Below, one piece after another: positions 23,521-35,861 of a stretch of DNA of 64,000 bases. The notes under the pieces are model-generated. The model saw nothing but the letters and a program-made list of their open reading frames with translations, did not search any database and had not been told where the DNA came from. Positions within the stretch are counted from its first letter, which is position 1. Each line of letters starts with the position of its first letter. The stretch comes from Casuarina equisetifolia (Eukaryota > Streptophyta > Magnoliopsida > Fagales > Casuarinaceae): NCBI GenBank assembly GCA_028551475.1, contig CM052358.1:11887938-11951937 (forward strand). The letters run 5' to 3'. The translations under genes and the position numbers were made by a program.

Positions 23521-25569
23521 AAGCTTTTGAGCTCTTTAAATTGTATAACAAGTACGATACAAACTCATCAAGTTGTTGATCACATTTTACTTTTATTAGA
23601 ATTATAATACCTTCTTTATATCATTTTAAACCTTCACAATTCTTTTACTTATGAAACAACTTTTGTGTTTGCTTCTAAAATTGCCTATTTCTTAAAAAAT
23701 CCCTAGCGTTAAAGATCATATGGTACTTGTCATTTCAAAGGAGAATATGTAGTGCCAATATCTATCTCTTTATTCCCTCTTAGGGCAAAAAGGAAAAGAA
23801 GTAAACGTGGAAACACGTTTTTAAGGAATCCTGAATACAATAAATAGTTGACGAAGTCCATCCTTCTATCTATGGTTTACCAAGCAGGCGCCAGGAATCC
23901 ATTTTCCTAACTCTTTCTTAGTTGTAACAGCAACCAAACGAAGAGGAAATGAATGATTCAAATGGAAAAGCTAGGGCATAAACCATTTGTAAGAAAATAT
24001 AGGAGCAAATTGTAATATTGTAATATATCCCTAAATTTTTGTACTCTTTTATTTTTTGATGAATAAACTCATATATTCATAAATATATATATATAAGAAC
24101 AAATTCTTTTTTAAAAGCAATGGTTGCTTCAAACTGCAAGAAAATAAAGAGAAACAATTCATACCAAAAAAAAAAAAGGAGAGAGAGAGAGAGAGAGAAA
24201 GAAACAATCAACAAGGAAAAATCCATAGACCTTAAAATAAAATGGAAATCAAATCACCAAGATATTTTGGAAGGTTGTCATAACTAAAAATTCTTTTTGC
24301 TCTGTATAAAAGCTTTAACTTGTCCAATTAATTAAAGTTGTGGGATTGATCTCTCTTATTAGTTTAATGAAAATTGACTATCATAATTTGTTTAATGACA
24401 AATTGATAATAATGATTAGTCTAATGAAAATTTTGTAACTGCGATTAGTTTAATGATAAATTGATAACATTTCTAACAAGTTCTTATATGTGAGCCTAGA
24501 CTTCATAGCAAATAACATGTAAAAAATTTAATTGAAAAGTTACTTTCTTCAACTTATGAACCCAAACTTTTAAATTTATCTGAATTTGACTCTACAACAA
24601 GAAACTAGTACTTATCTAAAAGGTAACGTAATATCAATGTGTAAATTAATTCATTTGTCATTAAAGTTGTAAAAATTGGAATTCTCATGTAGAATGAAAT
24701 TTCATGGCATATGCCCAATTGGTCATGATTTAAATATTTGGATATTTACTCCTTATCACTGCAAAGGAAGCTGATAGATATCGATTATGATTAATACTTA
24801 CCATGGAAATGAGGTTGGAGGCATGGCAGTCTATTTTACTTGTACAGATAATTAATCTCTGGAGAGGACAAGCTAACTTGGTTAGTTTGGCTACTTTCTT
24901 AATCCTTTCTACTTGCCAGAGTGGGTCACCTTCTTATGGTAAAATCTTTCAAGTAATATGCATATGTAGTAAAAAGGAAAAGTATACCGAAAGTGGAAAA
25001 TGAAAAAACGGGACTCTGTCAACCTATGCAAGTTCATATCATTGCAATAGTATTTATATGCATATGATATATGCTGTATCAAACTTTTGCAGCACTTTGG
25101 TTCTGTTTGTATTTTTCTTCTAGTATGGTTTCCCCTTCAGTTGAAATCACTTTCGGAATAAAACGGAAAGCTGTGTGGAAAAAGTAGATTTTTCTGTAAT
25201 TTTTATTTGCAATTTGAAGTTTGTGATCAACTTGAACAAAACTTGCAGGTTCATGCCAGCATAGACACATAAGAGCATGCGCAAGCTATCTTTTTACTCA
25301 TAAAAAGAATTCAGATAAGCTCTCCCGTAGTACAGACCTCTGAAACTTCAGACAACCAACCAGAGGGTTTTAACATTTATTTTTGTCCTTTTATTCGTCA
25401 ATTATTTATTTCTGAAAACCTGATTCGTATATTTTCTTCAGAAGTTGAAACATGACAAAACTTTGAAAGGGAGAAATCTGAATGAGGCTGTGTGAGTTTT
25501 GATATATAAGATTCCTGCAATTTATTTGATTTCTGAACTTTGGAAGAGGACGGAGGCTTTGGCGGATCC
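23521..25569. repeat. Spacer duplication, second copy (right part) and copy 4 flank
   Basis: 23,520-23,820 matches 17,875-18,200, and 25,160-25,190 matches 18,499-18,529. Between them the sequence is very AT-rich, with an A-run and (GA)n at 24,169-24,198. No gene is recognised. 25,190-25,569 should include the promoter of copy 4, but it does not resemble the promoters of copies 1 and 2. Confidence 0.6.
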
Positions 25570-28502
25570 GATGGGAAGCGTGACTGACGATATGATATAC
25601 GTTGCCGTGGGAAACGAGGTGAAAGAGGCCAAATCAATTCTGCTGTGGCCTTTACAGCACTCTGGCGGGAGGAGAATTTGCTTTTTTTCTTGTTCATCAA
25701 CCTTCCCAGCTCATCCCCTTCAGTAAGTCCCAAGTACGCTTGATATGCATGTATGCTTTCACGCCAGACACACAGACAGAAGCGCAAACTGACACCCAAA
25801 CGACATATCTTTGTATGCATCTGTATGTCCACGAAACATGGATGTTCTAACAGGATTGTTCTCGGTTGACTTTATTTCTCGAGCTCCGAATGACAAACCA
25901 CACAATGATTTCTTCTTTTTTGACGTGGAATTTTTGTCTCTATCACTTTTTGCACCAAGCATATCTAAAGGTTAGATAAGATAGAATAGTTGCTTCTCAA
26001 ATATGGAACATAATTTAAAGGCTCATTAATTGGAAGAGCATTTTATATACGTCAACGTTATTTAAGAATCTCATATTTTTAATGTAGAATTTCATTTCCA
26101 ATAAATGACTGTTATAAATCGTTCCAGGCTTTTTTGGTTTTTTTTTTTTTTTTAACAAAAGGAGCTGGGTAGACAGAAACTGTTTAAAGTGGAACTTGGA
26201 AAAATAATTGGCTGAGGTTGAGGGGAATTAAATTCGGATTTTACCTTGTAATTCATGGGAAATTGGTCAACTAACTCACAAATTTCGGCTGGGTCTAGAC
26301 TGTGATGTGCTAATATACTGAAAATTTGCTAAAAGGAATTGCGTTATTAAGTTGACAATCATATTGTTTACCATGAAAAAAATGCAGTTTCCTCTTGAGG
26401 AATTTGGTTTTTTTCTTGCTTAATTCAGTTTTTTCCTTCCCTTTCTAAGTCAATTGTATTTGTGTCTTTTCTTGGTTCCAGTGGGTACTAATGTTATAGT
26501 AAACACACTGAAGAATGAAATAGTGAGGGAACACCGACAAACCAAAAGGAAAAAGATGCATGAACTTTTAGATAAGTACATTCTTTTTTTTCACCAAACT
26601 GGGGTAAAATTCCTCTACTGTCAATATGAAACTCTTTCTGTCACTTTTTTTTTTTTGTTAGATTACATAATCGTTGAGTTTTCTAATCTATTTTGGCATT
26701 GTGGTTTCAAAATCTAGGTACAACCACAAAAACTGGTAATCGAAACAGACCATATTGAGGACGGACTTGTAGAGCTCAATTCTGAACATGGGATCAAGAA
26801 ACTTGTTATGGGAGCAGCATCAAGGAAGAAGTACAAAAGGTATAAACATAATAAGAACTTCACACTGTTTGCTTTTTGTTCAGTTCAATCTTGAAATTTA
26901 TGTTCTCATAATGGTTATATTCACACTATAATGGTTTATTTATTATTACTTTTTGTTTGTTAAGAAAACCCACTTGGGGAATATGTCTTAACAGTAAAAG
27001 GTTGAGTCAAGGTTTCGTGAAGAAGGCCAATAACCAGACCATAATGGAGAAGATATCATCCCCAGAATTATCCCATTATATATGTTAGAATAGTTGAGAC
27101 CTAAAAATAAGCAAACTAGTAATGAATAATTGAAGAATTAGTTCATGAAGGGATATTGATTCATCAATTCACTCTTGGAAATGCCTTGGGAGTCTTGAAA
27201 TTATGGTTTAAACTTGTTGTGTTGATAACGATCACGTGCTTTTAGGTCTATTAGTCACCAATTTTTGCATAATTAAGACCTTGGACCTCATTAGAATTAC
27301 TGCAATATCATATGATGTTTAGCTAAAATTGAATGCATATATTCACCTATTCATTGAATTGTTCTACTGCTGTTTACTATTGCAGTAATATGATAGATGT
27401 CTCATCAAATAAAGCGAAATATGTGCAAGAAAAAGAACTCCTTTTTGTCACATACAATTTATTTGTAAAGATAGCCTCATTTGCACCAAGTTTGTTGGAC
27501 GAATTGGCTAATTATACCTTTTCATCTAATCTGCCTTCGGATTTCGTGCACTCATGAAAGCAACATGTCAATATAGGGATGCAGAAGCAAGTACTGAAAC
27601 TGCACCATCAATCCACATGATATCACGGTCTATCACTTTGACGTTTAATAGGACTAGCAGTGGTTCGGGCTGCTCAAGAAGCTCTTCCAGAATAACGGCT
27701 GAGAGAACTACGTCTCTGTGGAATGAGTCTAATGAGAATTGGCTACAGCTCAACGCACATTCTCCGTCGTCGAGTTATTCAAGAAGTCCTGCCCGGGAAG
27801 TCCCGCCGAGTCCGATGCTGTTTCCTAGGGCGGGTGCAATGTCAAGAAGCTCTAATACAGCTCCCAGTATAGTGGTATGTGCAGAACTTTAAAATTTATC
27901 TGAGATACAGATATAGGAGAAGGCTTTGAAATCTAAACATTAATTGGATCCTAGCAGGACAGAAGTCTAGATTTTAACACACATCAAGAGAAACTTCACG
28001 AAGCGATGGCAGAAACTGAAGAAGGGATGCTCAGGCATTAGAAAGCCAAAAGAGATGTACTTCAGGCACTATGCAGGGTAGAGATTTTAGTTATTTACAG
28101 CCTTCTGAATCTTCCCTAAATACTGCAGATCAATGTCTATTCTAGGGAACTTTCTTTCGCATTTTTTAAACGCCTCTTAAAAAAAAAAAGGCGAATTTCT
28201 TTCATTGCACATCTTGCCATCATTTTATGCAAATTGCCATCAATCCATTTTACAGGCCCAGGAAAAGCTAATACACAGAAAAACTGGGGAAGCATCGGCA
28301 AATGAAAGAGAATTGGAAGAGGTGAAGAGTCAGAGAGATCAACTAGTAGAAAATCTTCGGTATTCTAAGGAACAAGAAATGACATTGGAGAGCCAAATTA
28401 CAGAGTTACAGAAAGCAAATGATGAACTGCGAGTGGAGCATGATAATGCACGGAAAGAAGCCGATGGGCTGAGGAGAAAAAGTGGAGGATCAACGGGAGA
28501 TA

Positions 28503-28870
28503 TTTTAGGGCTAGAGATCCTAATAGCAAGAAACCAAATTCACATAAAAGATTCTAGGGAAACTTGGGCAAAACCTCCCCTGAATTCTTTCATAAACCCT
28601 TATACAAATCCAACAATTACAGCTACGAATTCAATCCACAACAACTACTGCTCCTTAACTATATTCTAAGTTACACTAATGCAAAGAAAGGTAATAAGAA
28701 CAATAAACATAAACCCTCTTGAAGCCATCTCAGATCTTCAATACCCTTTTCTTTTCCTTCTAGCCTATTTCTTGTCCTCTGCATTGCCTCATCCCAAAAG
28801 TGCCCCTCGGTTAATTCTCCATTCAGCCTTTCCTTTGCCATGTGTTTGAAGAGTAGGTGAGGTCTTAACA
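28503..28870 (-). repeat. 3' LTR of the gypsy element
   Basis: 368 bp, ending CTTAACA at 28870. The inner side is bordered by a purine-rich tract on the minus strand. This LTR is the downstream one in the element's own orientation. Confidence 0.9.
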
Positions 28871-28939
28871 ATCCTTCCCCCTTCAAATGACCCTTGTCCT
28901 CAAGGGTCAAGTGAAAATGCGAGAACTTAGTGCCAAATG

Positions 28940-30200
28940 TACTCAACATCCTCCCACGTCGGCTCGTACTCGAGATGCTCTGACCACTGAATTAGTAAGT
29001 CTGTTCCCGACTTATCTCCTTTTCTCACCATGCGCCAAGCAAGTATCTACTGTGGTTCTACCAAAAGACTGTCGTCCCATCCAACATGGGAACATTGGGA
29101 TAGAGTTTGCATTGCTGGCCAATGGCTTTCTTGAGTTGTGAGACATGAAAAACTGAATGAATGGTAGTCTCTAGTGGAAGTGCAAGTTGATAAGCCACAA
29201 CACCAATCTAGTTAGTCACCATGTACGATCCATAGTATTGGGGGCTAGCTTGTGATCCCGCTAGCTCGAAAGTGTGCATTGGCGGTAGGGCTATACCCTT
29301 AGGTAGACCGAGTCACCAACCTCAAAATGCCTCTTTGAGCGTCCCTATTGGCATGAAACAACCTTCTGGCCTGACTCTTATGTAAGTGTGAATTGATTAA
29401 TTCTAATCGGTCAACTCTCTCCTGCATAAAGTCATCAACCTTCACGTTTCCGGTGTAGGTAAAGTTGTGATAAGGAGCATGACGTGGTTTGTAGCCATAG
29501 AGTGCTTTAAACGGGGTCATTTCCAAAGCAGTGTGGTAGTTATTGTTATACCACCACTCTGCCAAGGGTAACTAAGAATACCACTTTCTAGGTCATTCTC
29601 CACTTGCACATCTCAAATATTGCTCCCAGCACTGGTTTACCAGTTCTATTTGCCCATCAATCTGTGGGTGATAAGAAATACTTTGCAGTAGCTTAACTCT
29701 CAATATCTTGAATGTCTTTTCCTAAAATTTACTACAAAGATAAGGTCGTGATCACTCACAATGGTGTTGGGGAGCCCATGGAGTTTAGCCACCCCATCAA
29801 TGAAAGTAGTTGCGATCTAGGCTACAGTGAATAGATGGATGATCCCTATGAAGTGATTGTACTTGGTAAAGCGATCAACCACTACCATAATAGAGTTTTT
29901 ACCCTCACTGAAAGGTAAGCCTTCCACGAAGTCCATGGAAATGTCTTGCCATGCCTGGTTAGGCACGAGTAGTGGTTGTAACAATCCAGGAGTTGGCACA
30001 CGTTTTGTCTTGTATTGTTAACACATCCTACATTTGGTTACCCAATTGGTCACTGTCTGTTTCATCTTTGGCCAATGGAAGTGCTGCAAGACCTTTTTAA
30101 ATGTTCCACGGATTCCTGAATGTCCGCCAATGCTTGTATCATGAAATTACTACACTATCTGGTTGCACACCAATCCTCGGTCACCCACAACAATCTTACC
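28940..30200 (-). pseudogene. gypsy integrase with chromodomain-like tail
   Basis: Minus-strand segments from high to low coordinates. HFHWPKM and KCRMC are remains of the HHCC zinc domain (~30,100-30,020). [20 protein letters not shown] and VVVDRFTKY are the first catalytic region (~29,960-29,840). NNYHTALEMTPFKALYGY follows (~29,540-29,480). Frame-broken HSVFHVSQLKKA comes next, and then EYEPTWEDVEYIW, as in chromovirus chromodomains. Several stops and shifts make it non-functional. Confidence 0.8.
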
Positions 30201-30469
30201 CTTAAATTGAAGGCTGCCCTTATGTAACTTATAATCTGGCTAGGCCGTTGCATCAAGGATTAATTAGGCAATCAAGTTTCATATGGATAGATTGCCCTCC
30301 TAGCTCTAGACTATCTTATGGATCCAATGGGGTTGTAGTACCGTCATCCCTTGTAACTCAATTTCCTCATGTTCAGTTGGTAATTGTGAAAGTGCATCTG
30401 CAACCCTATTCTCATTCCCTCACTTATGGCAAATTTCATAATCGAATCCTAAGAGTTTAGTGAGCCACT

Positions 30470-31500
30470 TGTGTTTTACAAAGGTAGAGACACGTTGTTC
30501 TAACAAATGTTTCAAGTTACTATGATTAGTGTGGATGATGAAGTGGTTTCCAAGCAGATAGGACCTCCATTTCTATACAGCCATAACTACAGCCAACAAT
30601 TCTTTTTCATATGTGGAAAGTCCAAGGTGTTTTAAGGCAAACGCCTTACTAAGGTAGGCAATAGGTCTACCTTTTTGCATCAATACTGCTTTGACACCTC
30701 TATAACAAGCATTTGTTTCTATGACAAATGGCTTGTGGAAATCCACGGTGGCCAGGATGGGGTCAAACTAAGGGCTTGTTTCAATTGCTCAAAGGCCTGA
30801 ATGGCCTCCTCTCTCCACTGGAAATTGTCTTTCTTTAACATATGTGTCAAGGGTTGGCTAATTTGTCCATAATCCTTCATGAAGCTCCAGTAGTAGCCAA
30901 TCAACCCTAAGAAACCCTGTAATTTGTGAAGTGTGGTCGGTCGAGGCCAAGCTAACATGTTCACCACCTTCTTGGGATCCGCCTCTATTCCATGGCCTGA
31001 AATAATATGGCCCAAGTACTCCACTTGTTGATGTGCAAAAGCACACTTACTTTGTTTAGCAAAAAGGTGATGATCACAAAGTACTTGTAACACCACTCAC
31101 AAATGGTGTGCATGACTCTCCTAGGTTAGGTTATACACCAAAATGTCATCGAAGAATATTAGCACAAACTTTCAAAGGTGTGGCCTAAAAATGTGGTTCA
31201 TGAGGCCCTAGAAGGTAGCTGGGGCATTAGTCAAACCAAAATGCATCATGAGGAACTCATAGTGGCCTTGATGTATTTTGAAGGCCATTTTAGGAATATC
31301 TGGGGGAAACAACCGCACCTGATGATAGTCAAACCATAAATCCAATTTGGAGAACCAAGTAACTCCATAGAACTCATTGAGTAACTCATCGATAATGGGA
31401 ATAGGGAAATTATCCTTCATAGTGAAGGCATTCAAGGCCCTATAGTTCACACAAAAACGCCAACTGCCATCATGTTTCTTCACTTATAACACCGGAGAAG
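30470..31500 (-). pseudogene. gypsy reverse transcriptase / RNase H remnant
   Basis: Minus strand. It carries a [11 protein letters not shown] start (~31,480), [25 protein letters not shown] (~31,210), FFDDIL as the YxDD catalytic box (~31,150), and CAFAHQQVEYLGHIIS followed by PTTLHKLQGFLGLIGYY (~31,040-30,880). The tail leads into an RNase H region. TAG/TAA codons break it at several points. Confidence 0.85.
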
Positions 31501-32098
31501 CAAAGGGGCTGGAATTATTTTGGATGATCCTGGACGAAAGCATTTCATCTACCGTCTTTTCTATTTCTACCATCTGGACGAAAGGATAGCGATTAAGTTC
31601 ACCAGCTCGCTACCCCCACGTAAAGGAATGTAATGATCAAACTCTCTGCTTGGGGGAAGTTAGGTGGGGGTCTCAAAGACATCTTAGAAGTTTGCATGTA
31701 AAGTCGCTAAGCTTGAAGGCGTGACTATACATGCAAACTCAGCCTTATGGTTCTCCCCAGGGTCGGATCCCCCTTCCTCACTAACCAACTCACTGATGGT
31801 AAGTTGACCTACTGTGCAATAGGGGTGTTTAGAAACCCACTTGCAAAAACTTTGCCCACTCATGGCCGTTAAGGTAATGCCTTTACTCCTAGAGCCATGC
31901 AAAACCACAGGGTTTGCCGATAACATGCATCGTCAAGGTGTGACTGATGACATCCAAGCTGATAAGGTTGACCCCCATAACCTATTGAATTCCCAAAACA
32001 GCATCAAAATCTCCTAGGGGTAGTAAGCGAACTTCCATATCAATGTGGTGGCACTAAATTCTCTATGGAAACTTGCAGCACTGCAAGTGGCCCAATAT

Positions 32099-32281
32099 CT
32101 ATTGATCCTTAGCAATCTTAACCTGAAAGGGTTGGGTTTCCTTTAATTGACATCCCAACTGGCGAGTCAAGTTCTCATCAACAAAATTATGAGTGGCACC
32201 TATATCAAAGAGCAAACTAATGTGTGAAGTTCCAAATAAGGCTGCTAACCAGAAGGTGTTAAAGAAACACCCCCCAACCAT
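32099..32281 (-). pseudogene. gypsy aspartic protease remnant
   Basis: The minus-strand segment has LLFDIGATHNFVDENL, the retropepsin-like active-site region in which DSGAT is usual; here Ser is replaced by Ile. It lies between the zinc knuckle and the reverse transcriptase, as expected. Confidence 0.8.
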
Positions 32282-32510
32282 AGCATGAATAGAAAGAACC
32301 TCCTCGGGATCCAGTGTTACAACAATGTTCTCAAGCTAGTGAACTAATAACTTGGCATTGGGCTCTATCTCTAGCCCATCCTCATCCATCATAAAATACA
32401 GTTGCTTCTTCTTACAGATATGGCTTTGGTCCCGTTTAACATCACAATAATAACACAAGCCCTGGGCACGTCAGGCCATCATCTAAGTAGGTGAGATACA
32501 CTTGGCTGAT

Positions 32511-33758
32511 GTTCGGTGAATTTTATATGCAAGTGAACATGTCGAACAAGTAATATAATGATGAAAAAGATATTGTCCCACAGAGATTGGTGATTACTAG
32601 ACCAACTAATTACTAACGGTGAATAACTCCTAGAATTTATCTAGCAAACCAAATTGATGGATGATAGATTAACTAACTAAGTCTAAGAAAACTTAATAAA
32701 AGAAATATGTTAGAGCATATGACTTCACCATAATTACTAGGTACTAATATTGATTATTTATGCTTGCAAAAGAGATAATATCTATGTGATGGTGGAATTT
32801 CCTAATTTATTTACTATCCTATGTCTAGATATAGCAAACCTACTTAGTTCATTAATTCACTATATCTCTATATGTGAATTGAAACAAACCAAATGCATTA
32901 GGATCTATGAATATTCTCAGTTTACACCGAAAGCCATACAAACAATATGGTATATGTCTATCCATATTTAATCTATGGTTACATATTACAAGAAGCAACT
33001 GCATGCTATTTCTTATCGGTTTTTAACATACAAATAAACTCATCTAAGTGATAGCTAATCACCTAAAAGCATTAAACTCCGTAATATGTAACTTCACATA
33101 AATAAAATATCTTACAAAACATAATAATCATAAGATTCATACCATCATAATTAGGTTACATCATAGCTATAACAAAAATAAACTAAAACATAAAGAAATA
33201 ATAAGGAAGAATGGTAATAAGAAATAAAGAAGGCATCTTGAATCCAAGAACAAGAAGTATGTCACCCTTTTTGTCTTCTCTTCAAGAAAACCTTGAATTC
33301 TTGGCCTCTCTCTTGAGTTGTGCTCAATTTTCTCCTCCTATTTCTTTTGCCTCTTCTCTTCTCTTAAATAGAGTTTAGGTTTAGACCTACTCTTATCCTA
33401 GTAGAATTGGGTTTTAGAGATCTAAAATAATTGGGTTTTGAACTCTTAATTTAATTAGGTTTTGAACTCTTAATATGATTAGGTTTTCTAATTATTTAGA
33501 AAACCCAATAACAATAAAATCTAATAACAATCATTCAAAGCCCAAGCCCAACTTGACTCTCTTGATCTTGATATTACGATTTTGCCACACAATAAGCATC
33601 AGGCTCTCCATGTTCATCCCTTTTCTCCTTGCCTCCTTGTGCTACATAAACAAGATAAATTTAGGTAAATAAAGAGAAGTTCAAATGTTTTCTCACAATT
33701 ATTAAAATTATTTATTGCCTAAAATAGGTAAAATAACTCTATAAAAATAGAGTTATCA
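32511..33758 (-). mobile_element. Solo LTR nested in the gypsy element
   Basis: The segment runs from TGTTCGG (32511) to ...TTATCA (33758) on the plus strand, i.e. TG...CA ends on the minus strand. It is flanked by an exact 5-bp duplication GCTGA (32506-32510 and 33759-33763). At 1,248 bp it has no coding motif. It interrupts gag just upstream of the zinc knuckle. Next to its end is a perfect 10-bp inverted repeat ATAACTCTAT/ATAGAGTTAT (33733-33742 and 33747-33756, loop AAAA). It could instead be a small non-autonomous element, but no internal direct repeat was seen, so a solo LTR of another gypsy family is preferred. Confidence 0.85.
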
Positions 33759-33763
33759 GCTGA

Positions 33764-35860
33764 GAAGTGCATCCATTACCAGGATGGGGTGAGTCGAGAA
33801 CCCATGCACGCTCATGAGGAGGTTGTGAAGGGCTTTTATGGATTGTAGGGGAGGAAGGATGTCCTTTACTAAGGCCCATTGTCAAATTCTCATGCATCAA
33901 GGCCTGTTGATAGGCGGCATCCAAGTTGATGGGGTGAGACAAGGTGATAGGCACTCTCACCTCATCCTTAAGCCCTACTAAAAAGGTTGCCAAAAAATCA
34001 TGATTTGTCCGTCTAGGGTTCTTATCTAAAACTTAATACCTCAATTAGTCAAAATCCTTGACATAGGCATAAACCGAAGTAGTTTGGCAAAACAAATGGA
34101 ATTCCGTTATAGGGTCGTTCCCGTCATTCCTAATAAATTTCCTACACAAATCGCGGGTGAATTGCTTCTAACAAACTCCATCTTTGTGGAACAAATAGGG
34201 CCCTACCCATTGTCTGACTTCGTCCTTAAAATATATCACCACATAATCTACTTTGGTATAACTATCCAATAACTCAAAATAGACAAAAAATTCACAACTA
34301 GTTAACCATTCCTTAGGCTGGGCTCCTGTAAAAATAGGAAAATCTGGGCGTTGAGTACAAGAGCTGAGATTACCTGGTGAAGGGGAGCTAGTGGTGGTGT
34401 TGGGGGAAAGGGTGCTGGCTAATGCACTGATAGAGCTCACAAGGAGCATCCACAATTGGTGGTACAAGGCCCGATGAGGGGCTAGGCAGGGGTGGGGGCA
34501 TGCTGGCAATAGCCATGGTGAGCGGCTGGGCCATGGGTGAGAGCTAGACCATAGAACCTGTAAAGACGCCCCCTTCCACACGGCAGCTGCAATTAGTGGA
34601 GCCATGCTGCGGCCGTTGGGAAGGTCAGACCTATGCAAAGGGCCCTACAAGGGGGGTTAAGTGGGCAGGCTTGGGGGGGGGGGATGAAGGTGTGGGCTTG
34701 ATTATAACTCCAAGGCCCTAGCAGCCCAGGCTAGCCCCACTAAGAAGAGGACCTTGGGACAACCCAAGGCCTGTGTTAAGGCTACATAGAGGTGTCCCTA
34801 TAAGACCCTTTTAGGCTGGCCTAGTGGGTGGGCGACCTATAGTGGATCGGGCCCCAATGAAGGGGGTTGAACATGGAGGACTCCAAGCTCCAATGGCTAG
34901 GGCCCCCGTAGAAATGGGGGCCCTAATAGGTGCCAGGCCCAGCCCAAGTGGAAGGGGTAAATAGCCCGTGAGGTGAGGGGGCCCTAAAAGGTCGAGAGGC
35001 TCGTACTAATTGGAAGTGGGCCAAGGTTGTAGACCAGGGGATCCACGAGGCCTAGGGGGCTTGGTGGGACTAAAGCTGTTGTGATTCTGCTAACTGGGCC
35101 TAGGAGACAAGTCAAGGCTCAGGAAGGGTTAGGTTCCAATGGGGGTTAGGGCCTGGTCTAGAAGAGGGCCCATAGTCTAGCCCAAAGGAAGGCCCAAAGC
35201 CTTGGTGGGCGCATTTGGATGGGCCTAGGTTGGGCTAGGGAAGTAGCCTAGGGGGCCCAAGAGTGGTGACAAGGTCCCTAAAGGGGGCGAAACCCGACCT
35301 AGAGGGGTGTGTAGTAGCTACAGCCACGAAAGGCGCTGAAGGTTGTGGAAGGGTTAGTAGGGTGGAAGGTATGGTGGCGATGGGTAGGGAAAGGGCAGCT
35401 ATGGGGGCGGATACGAGTAGTGTGGAAGGAAGGGTGGTGGGTGGGGTCAATGTGACCATGGGTCATGAGGTCGGGAGAGAAAGGAGGGGTTGGCACAAGG
35501 GGTAGTGGAAGGTAAGGGGGAGGTAAACTGGGTTGGTAGTGGATGAGGAAGGGGTGGTGGTTGAGGGGAAGGTGGTAGGGCTAGGGGAGGGGTGGTCAGG
35601 GACAGGGGAAGGCCATCGAGATCTTGGACTAGGACCGAATGGTGTGGTCCATCTAGCACAATCTAAGATCTAGGCAAGGAAGGTAAAGGTTGAGGGCGGA
35701 TTTAGGCAAAATGCATCGAGCTTTTGGAGGATGAAAAGTTGATGCTCCTTCATCTGTTGAATGTTAGTGGACTGCTCCTCCCATTGCTTGATACGAGCAC
35801 CAAAATCGCCCATAGTTTTCTGACGGGTACTGGGTGCTAGATCGGTGGCTTCGAATACCA
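33764..35860 (-). pseudogene. gypsy gag remnant, proline-rich
   Basis: Minus-strand frames with MVFEATDLAPSTRQ near the right LTR, a short coiled coil (IKQWEEQSTNIQQMKEHQ), then a long G-rich (plus) / Pro-rich (minus) stretch at 34,640-35,660. Capsid-like FPIFTGAQPKEWLTSCEFFV follows (~34,350-34,280), and later FLVGLKDEVRVPI (~33,980). A run of G at 34,672-34,683 breaks the frame. The base composition of the middle part is unlike anything else in the window. Confidence 0.75.
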
Positions 35861-35861
35861 T

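Noticed and set aside
24169-24198. A-run followed by (GA)n as a retroposon tail
   Set aside because: No coding or target duplication is attached to it. A simple sequence repeat is enough.
35235-35505. Gly/Val-rich plus-strand frame
   Set aside because: It is the reverse of the proline-rich gypsy gag on the minus strand.
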